Source: Paroedura picta
Lineage: Eukaryota; Chordata; Lepidosauria; Squamata; Gekkonidae
NCBI RefSeq assembly: GCF_049243985.1
Contig: NC_135373.1
Span: forward strand, 93,615,213 to 93,679,212
Length of the DNA: 64,000 nt
Direction of reading: 5' to 3'
Made by a program: the position numbers and the translations under genes
Notes under the pieces: generated by a model
Told to the model about the DNA's origin: nothing
Databases searched by the model: none
The model's input: the letters and a program-made list of their open reading frames with translations, nothing else
Part shown: piece after piece, positions 57,775-64,000 of the stretch
Position numbering within the stretch: the first letter of the stretch is position 1
How the letters are laid out: the number at the start of each line of letters is the position of its first letter

Positions 57775-58384
57775 GCTGATTCTGCACTTACTTTGTTCTT
57801 TCCATTGTTGATCCTATTGAATTCAGATTGATTTAAACCCGGGTCTTCCTCCCCTTCCAAATTGAGCAGAAAATCTTCTGCACTTGATTGAGGAAGCTCA
57901 GAGGGGAGTAGTGGTCACAAAACTGAACTACCTTTCCTGAATTAGCTGGGGTGGGGGTCAGGTGAAGTCCAGCCAGCATTAGTGATTTATTTCTTCTCTT
58001 TTGACTCCTGAGCCAGCAGCAGCCTCTCAGGGAACGAGGCAAATCTCTGCTGAGAGAAGTGTGGGCTTCTGGAGTGCAGTCACTTTAAAACAAAGTAGGA
58101 AAGTTTGCAACAGGGAACCAGGAAGTCTTTGAACTGATGCCCTGGCCAGTCAGGGAAGACTGCTTTGCTACGTCAGCGTTGCAGGCATGGGGCAAGCAGT
58201 TTTTCAAATATCTTGGCTTATATGTGCTCCTGGATTTTGCAGGAGAAAGATAGGGTTACCACAATCAATCACGCATGTTGCAAAGGGAACATTTAAAGTG
58301 CCCAAAATCAAAATGGAAATTGAATTCAGTGCAGAGGGGAGGAATTTATTCAGGGTGGGAGTGGATAAAAAGCCCCGTGCAGAT
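57775..58384 (+). repeat. 600-bp interspersed repeat, copy B
   Basis: Direct-orientation match to 18079-18724 over its whole length, with the inner ~42-bp segment missing between two short GCAG-like matches. The left end is GATTCTGCAC and the right end complement GTATCTGCAC, 8 of 10 identical, which supports a DNA transposon with short inverted ends. No protein frame. Confidence 0.65.
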
Positions 58385-60270
58385 ACAACTTAGGGCCCTA
58401 CAGAGCAGGTCTCTCCTATGGAACAGTGCAATTAGGATGACCGTAAACTCTCCCACAGCTGCCCACATGCCCTGATAAGGCCCTGCTCATAAAGCATCTT
58501 TTAAGACTTGCCATTACAGAGTAACTATTTTTTTGTCCTTTGCAATCATAAACATGTGCATCAACCCACAAACAATTGATACTGCATACTGAAACTTCTA
58601 AAGAAGGCTTAGTCCCTTTGTTTTGTGCAAAACCCCCAAAGCACCCTGAATACAACATATACAGCATGTCTGGGCAAATACAACCCCTGTGCCATTCCTA
58701 GGCACATTATGTCTATTTGCTGCAATCTGGAAGATATAATACATTCACAGTACATGCTCAGCTAGACTAACTATAGACTCAGATGAAATTAAATACCTTT
58801 CTGTGCTGTATTTCCATAGTTGCTTGAGAATTCATGTAAAACTGCAATTTAGCATAATTTATTGTTGCATTAGAGTAATCTGGCTGTGGTAGGAAGGCTA
58901 AACCTTTGAGTTTTTAGGACTATGAACCTGAATCCTGTTTTTTAAAAGAAGCACAAAAGACTCACTAAATGCTGCTGCCTTCATTCCAATGTGCCTTTCA
59001 TTGCAAGCACCCAGTCATTCCAATCTTGGAGGATGAAGGAGCATGCTAAAAGAACAGGGAGATCCTGAGGCATTAAAGATTAAGGACCAAATATAGTCTG
59101 TGATTTTCTATGAAATAAGAATTACTTAAAATACATATAGCCCATGCAATTACAGCAAGAATACATGGGAGAGGGAGAAAGATTGAATAATTTCTTGTCT
59201 TAGTACCATTTAACATGTCAGGAACATCCTTGGCAACAGACAGGTTTCTGTCTGTTAAAACAAAGAAAAAAATCTCAAATTTATTGATGATAATATAGCA
59301 ATGGAAATTTTATATCAAACACAATAATGGCTGATCTGAGCTAACTCACACATATTGAATATCAAGGACAGAATGTAGAAACATTTTTTTTAATTGTGCA
59401 TTAAAATTAGTTATTTAATAGTTACATTAATAAACTTCAGCTAAGTTTCTTCCAATTTATACTGATCAAGATGAATTAAATCATCTTGTCTGTGTTTTAT
59501 CTTTCCATTCTCAAGGGTCATGGAAATGTTTCACAAAATTTATACTGAAATAAAGTCACATCAAAAGCAGCTTTCAGGCTAGTTTGTAGAAGCATCCTTG
59601 GTGTGTGAATAGCAAAAACGGCTCCAATACACCTATCATTTCATAATGTCATGAGCACAGTTTAAGGTTTTTTAGGACTAAAGAATAAATATCATGAAAT
59701 AAGGAACATACTGAAAAGTGATGTTACCTCTGATATATTTTCCTTAAAGACCAGTAGGCACACTAAGTCTATTGCCCCTAATGTTTGATGTCTTTTCTTA
59801 GTGCCACAAAATAACACACCTAATCCATTGTCCTTCGCCAACTGTCAACAGCTTATGTGGCTGAAGGCTCCCATACTGAACTGCATACAATTCTTCAATA
59901 AATTAAAAATACCAGGACACATTTGGATCAACCAGATGACACAAATTTGTGCAATGTGGTTGCTCTAGATATAGATTGTATATGGATTGTGTTCTGGGCT
60001 TTTGGAATTTTCTTTCGGAATAGGATGGCTGACCATTTGTTTCAATAAATGAAGCTATCCAAATAGTGAAATGACAGTCCAGATTCATTGTATGTCAGAA
60101 TTTTTATCAACTATTAGCAGTATTTTTTTACAAGCATAGTGCCTGGCATGATGGACTGAGCAAGGTATTAACAGCCCAAAAACATCCATTTGGTCGCCTA
60201 TAAATACCCTCCAAAACTAAGTCCTTTAATCTTCTTAATTCATTTTTTGCATTTGTAAACATTGGAATAT
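58385..60270. other. Downstream of ELK3, nothing firm
   Basis: AT-rich unique-looking DNA with AATAAA hexamers at 59549, 59684 and 59897. It could be distal 3' UTR or intergenic. Confidence 0.4.
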
Positions 60271-60284
60271 CCAAGCTATTTACT

Positions 60285-60340
60285 TAACCTACCTCACAGG
60301 GCTGTTGTGAGGATCAGTGATATTTGTACAATGTTATAGA
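60285..60340 (+). repeat. Old SINE fragment
   Basis: 'AACCTACCTCACAGGGCTGT' followed by 'TGTGAGGATCAGTGA' is the plus orientation of the conserved block in the 1263-1453 SINE type. Only this core is left. Confidence 0.45.
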
Positions 60341-60869
60341 AAAAAATTAAAAGATTACTGAAGTGGTGCGTAGCATTATTATGGCTAAAATTGTCCTAGC
60401 AGTAGATAAGAGACCATAAAGCATTGTTTGCAGATAAACAATGCTAATGAGTTCTTAAAGAATGGAAACTTCTCATTTGGTAATATTTTCCCCTCCATAT
60501 TATAACACTGTATCCCTTCTCTAGTGCTATTGAACATTTTTGTTTCCATATACATTGTTTTATTAGGTCAGCGGATTTTTAGAAATTCCTTAGAATCCTA
60601 TTTAGATATTTTATGTAAAATGATGAATGACTAAAACTGGTAAAAGAACCAGATTTTTTGATCCTAAGTTGTAATCACACTTTCCTTGAAGATATGTGCA
60701 GATTGCTTAGTAATGTCAATAGGAAGAATCATCATGTTCCAGAAAGTACTCAGAAATGGGACATATGCAATCGCTATGGTACACTAGACAGAATCTCAGG
60801 TTTTACTATAAAAATATTGTCCCATAAAGCTGTGAACTAAGGTCTATCCAAGCTGGGGAAAAAACCTGA

Positions 60870-61555
60870 AAGCTACCTTACTGATATTTTCCAGATTTTT
60901 TTCTGCCAGATATAGATAGCTGATATTTATTTGGCTATCCTGAATGACAGAGTCTGAAATAACCTGAAAATATTCAGGATTTTTTTTGATCTCTTGATAA
61001 CTGCAGTTTAAATGAATTTCAGTCCTTTTCAGTGCTTTGGAGTGAAATCTCAGCTTGGAAAATGCATTTAAAGGGAGCCTGAGCCCTTTAAATGCCTTCA
61101 CTTGCAGGCTTGCAGAAGACATTTAAAGGGACTGATATCCACTTGCTTTCTTTTCCCCTCTGCTGGAAATAGTGAAAAATGGGGGTAGAAGTGACACCAG
61201 CCACGACTGGCTGTGCTGCAAGGAACAATGTGCTCCGTGGAGGAAAAAAGCTTCTGGGGCTTACTTCTACTGCTGCCCAGTTTAAACCAGACTGCAGAAG
61301 AAATCAGCCCAGCAATATGATCACTTCTCCAGCAGCCTGATTTAAATCAGACTGCAGGAGAAGCCAAGCCAGCCCTAGCATCTGCAAGACCTCCCTGCCA
61401 TATGAGATGCTGAGGCCAGCTTCTCCTGTAGCATGGTTTAAACCATGCTGCAGGAGAAGCTGAAAAATCCTAGATCTCAGTACTATTCCAGTATTGGGAT
61501 TTTTCAGAAAAGCTGAATATTTTTTAGGTTCAGTACACCCCCCCCCCCCAAAAAA
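60870..61555. repeat. Palindrome-rich repeat array
   Basis: Contains GCATTTAAAGGG/CCCTTTAAATGC (61064-61095) and three ~40-bp palindromes centred on TTTAAA at 61264-61303, 61324-61363 and 61420-61459, each flanked by 'CTTCTNCTG'/'CAGNAGAAG' ends. CTGAAAAATCC/GGATTTTTCAG (61460-61507) follows. The CTGAAAAATCC type sequence is widespread in squamates as a low-complexity repeat. No gene is seen. Confidence 0.6.
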
Positions 61556-61920
61556 AAAATCAGATTTTAAAAAATTGCGCACACTTAACATAAACATAAC
61601 CAGAAAGAAAAATGACAAAAAATCAGAATTTTGGCTGTTTTCAAGTTCATCTTATGTTTACACATCAATGTTTTTGAGCTTCCTGAAGAACATGAAGTAG
61701 TTTGACATTAATATGTTAATAGAAGTGGAACATAATGGCAGTTTGTGACACAGTTCCAATGAGTTTTCCTGTGCTGAGAAGTTAAACCTACCCTACCTTT
61801 GCATCTGGTGGCTTTTGTTCTGTCCCTGCACAAATTGTGGCACTTGATAACTACAGACTGAATTACTTGTTCTTGTTTTAGATATTAAAAAGATGGAATA
61901 TGTTCCAGTATTACTGGTGC

Positions 61921-61936
61921 CAAAAAAAAAAAAAAA
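61921..61936 (+). repeat. Poly(A) tract
   Basis: Sixteen or so consecutive A after 'GGTGCC'. Not obviously the tail of a recognised element. Confidence 0.8.
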
Positions 61937-62364
61937 AGACACATAACAAGCTACATTGAAGGTAAGAATAGCGGAATACCTTTATTTGGACCAATGCAAA
62001 TGCCACAAAGTAGAATTGAGCAAGCTTTTGAGGTACCAGGAACTCCAGTCTAGATTTTCAGTAAAAGATAAATAAGGGAAAAAGAAGAAGGTATTTTGAG
62101 GGAAGAATTACATGGGAGTACACTTTGTTTTAAAACAAAGCCTCTTATTCCCAACAGAAGCATTTCCCTTGATCCTGGGAACTGTGAGAGCAGCAAAAGG
62201 CTACGACTCCTTCCGTGAGGGATTGGAATGCAATAATGCATGCTTTCAAGCATCTGCCCCAGATTCAGCCACCTTCAGAGCCTGATGTGCAACCAGATGT
62301 GCCGCATGTGCAAGCCAAGTTCCAGCAAAGAAACTTTGGTCACTGGATCAAATTGCTGATCTGT

Positions 62365-62450
62365 AATTCAACAAAAGCTTTGTTGGACTTAAAGGTGCCA
62401 CTGGACTCCAACTTTGTTCTGCTGCTTCAGACCAACAAAGCTACCCATGA
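62365..62450 (+). repeat. Dispersed repeat end
   Basis: 'AAAGCTTTGTTGGACTTAAA' and 'GGTGCCACTGGACTCCAACT' then 'GCTGCTTCAGACCAACAAAG', same type as 35130-35255. Family not certain. Confidence 0.55.
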
Positions 62451-62489
62451 GAATCTATCAACAGAAGAATGTTCATCATAAAACATCCA

Positions 62490-63785
62490 AACACAATGAA
62501 GGATTTCCATATAATATTTATACTTTCGGAAATACAATTTTGATACAGGTCCATCAGTTAGAAACAACAGCAGTTTGTTAGCTCTACAGGGCTCCTTTTA
62601 ACGTAAAACCAGTTTACAAATACTGAAAAGCAGCAGTGGTCCAAGAAGTCACCATTAGGTGTGAATTTGTCTCTTTCCAGAAAATAAAAATGTTCCCAAA
62701 TTCGATTTCCTAGGATCATGAAATATTAATAAAACATCCCCAAACATGCCACAATCACTATTCACAAATAAAGTTAAAATGAAACATACAATTTGTTTCA
62801 CTTAATACTGTTAAATAACAATAATAAAAACTACAAGATTTCCTGAACAGAAATGGTAGGACCCCTGAATATTTTACAGTGAACATCAGGAAAAAAATTA
62901 AGTTATCTATGACTATTTTCATGATATACCAGCCAAAGATTTACATAACCATTTCAAAATATACCAATAAGATTTACAGTTTCTTGAAGATGCACTAAAC
63001 AAATAGGTTCAGGGAGGTAAACACAAATGCTTAAAAATACTGTTACTATCACCATAAGGTACTTATGATACTCACTGAGATGCATAAGCTTAGTAGTAAC
63101 ATGGACTAGCTCCAATAAACAGGTAACATCTATAAGCTCTCTCTCTCTAAGTTCTCATGCTTCACAATGTCTGCAGTACAGAGTGATGTCTTCTCTAGTA
63201 TGGACTTGTAGCCTTCCAGTGGATTTCCAGTGAATATGTAGTCACAGAACAGCTATGAAAGCACCGTATTAGGGCTAGGAGGAGAAGGAGCAGGATGGGA
63301 CAAGGAAGTCTGGCTCCCAAATGCTGATTTTCATTCAGACATCAAAAAGAATACCAAGTTTCCAAAACAATGCAGCAGAGAATATAATAGAGAATGCACT
63401 CCCCCCAACCCAAACTGTACAGGTTAGAAAAAGGAAGTAAGGGAAGGCAACTGCATCAAAAGTCACATGCACACATATCTTCCACGAGAGCCAAGCCTGG
63501 TCAAATTCATATGCCAACCTTCACTTAAGAGACAAGAAACTCAACGGCATGTAACAAAGCAACTATTTCTCACTCATCAAATCAATCTCTGTACTAAGTG
63601 CTTTTAAAATGAAGTTTGCAGTTTTTCAGTTAATTGACATCTAATGTTAAAGAAGAAACTCAGGCCACAAACTTAAGAGTGTTAAAGACAGTTTACCTAT
63701 TTAACAGTCAAGAAAGCTCTGTTTACATTCCAGGAAACACTGCAGTAAAAAAGAAGGGGCAGGAGGGGAGGGGAGGGGAGGGGAG

Positions 63786-63845
<60 letters not shown>

Positions 63846-64000
63846 AGAGAGGGGAGAGAGGGGAGAGAGAGAACTGCAGCAACAGTTCATGAAGAGAAAC
63901 TGATGCATTCACAGATTATATAAAGCCATTGCAACTTCTGCAGGCGTTTCAACTGTTTGTTAACTGTACAGACAGTAGTTATTTAGCAGCAATGGTTCCG
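62490..64000 (-). other. Possible CDK17 3' untranslated region
   Basis: In other amniotes CDK17, a PCTAIRE-family cyclin-dependent kinase, is the next gene and faces ELK3 tail-to-tail, so its 3' UTR is expected here on the minus strand. I see no kinase coding sequence. Support is position only, plus an unbroken, repeat-poor stretch with UTR-like composition. The canonical minus-strand AATAAA nearest the far end is at 61981-61986. Gene identity is inferred from synteny and is not proved by this sequence. Confidence 0.3.
63756..63870 (+). repeat. (GGGGA)n and (AG)n microsatellites
   Basis: (GGGGA)n at 63758-63790, then about 26 AG units to 63841, then (GGGGAGAGA)n to 63870. One purine-only strand for ~115 bp. 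Frames encoding Arg-Glu or Ser-Leu runs across it are artefacts. Confidence 0.95.

Noticed and set aside
63634-63903. Arg-Glu-rich protein frame
   Set aside because: Translation of an (AG)n microsatellite.
32900-64000. CRISPR-like or phage-like arrays
   Set aside because: Repeats are microsatellites and transposons; all context is vertebrate.

Overview
The window is vertebrate nuclear DNA, almost certainly from a squamate reptile (lizard or snake; a gecko or related lizard would fit, but the species cannot be told). This rests on the mix of interspersed repeats: tRNA-derived SINEs of the Sauria type, 5S rRNA-derived SINEs, RTE/BovB, CR1 and L2-like LINE fragments, and hAT and Harbinger-like miniature transposons. 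There are no prokaryotic genes. The one confidently recognised gene is ELK3 (Net/SAP-2/ERP), an ETS-family ternary complex factor, on the + strand. A GC-rich, CpG-dense promoter region lies at about 10.2-11.8 kb and probably holds the non-coding first exon. Four coding exons follow: 38738-38944, 40644-41438, 50791-50913 and 56496-56594. All introns are phase 0 with GT-AG ends, and the exons join into a 407-residue protein, the same length as I recall for the mammalian protein. The ETS domain, SRF-binding B-box, SUMO site, CtBP motif, kinase-docking region and C-terminal FxFP/Ser-Pro activation domain are all present.

Layout: 1-10.2 kb is intergenic upstream DNA with a SINE-like repeat, a Harbinger-like MITE, a Sauria SINE, CR1 and BovB pieces, a GC-rich hAT-like fragment and a striking chain-of-hairpins repeat (4952-5444). 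10.2-11.8 kb is the ELK3 CpG island. 11.8-38.7 kb is mostly a very long first intron carrying LINE fragments, a BovB 3' end, a 375-bp hAT MITE with perfect 8-bp duplications, a second copy of the hairpin-chain repeat (20303-20830), a 5S SINE, an L2-like reverse transcriptase fragment, a degenerate minisatellite and a possible solo LTR. 38.7-56.6 kb holds the coding exons and introns 2-4, with a CR1 LINE, more MITEs and SINEs and a long (AG)n tract. From 56.6 kb come the ELK3 3' UTR and downstream DNA. In other amniotes CDK17 lies tail-to-tail with ELK3, so the last ~1.5 kb may be the CDK17 3' UTR on the - strand, but no CDK17 coding sequence is visible.

No complete undescribed protein system is visible. 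The least explained objects are (1) two diverged copies of a ~0.5 kb GC-rich element built as a row of consecutive perfect or near-perfect hairpins with possible Helitron-like ends; (2) an array of three ~40-bp palindromes at 61.26-61.46 kb; (3) a 600-bp repeat pair flanking the gene in direct orientation; and (4) a 5'-truncated SINE that sits only 44 bp upstream of ELK3 exon 3.
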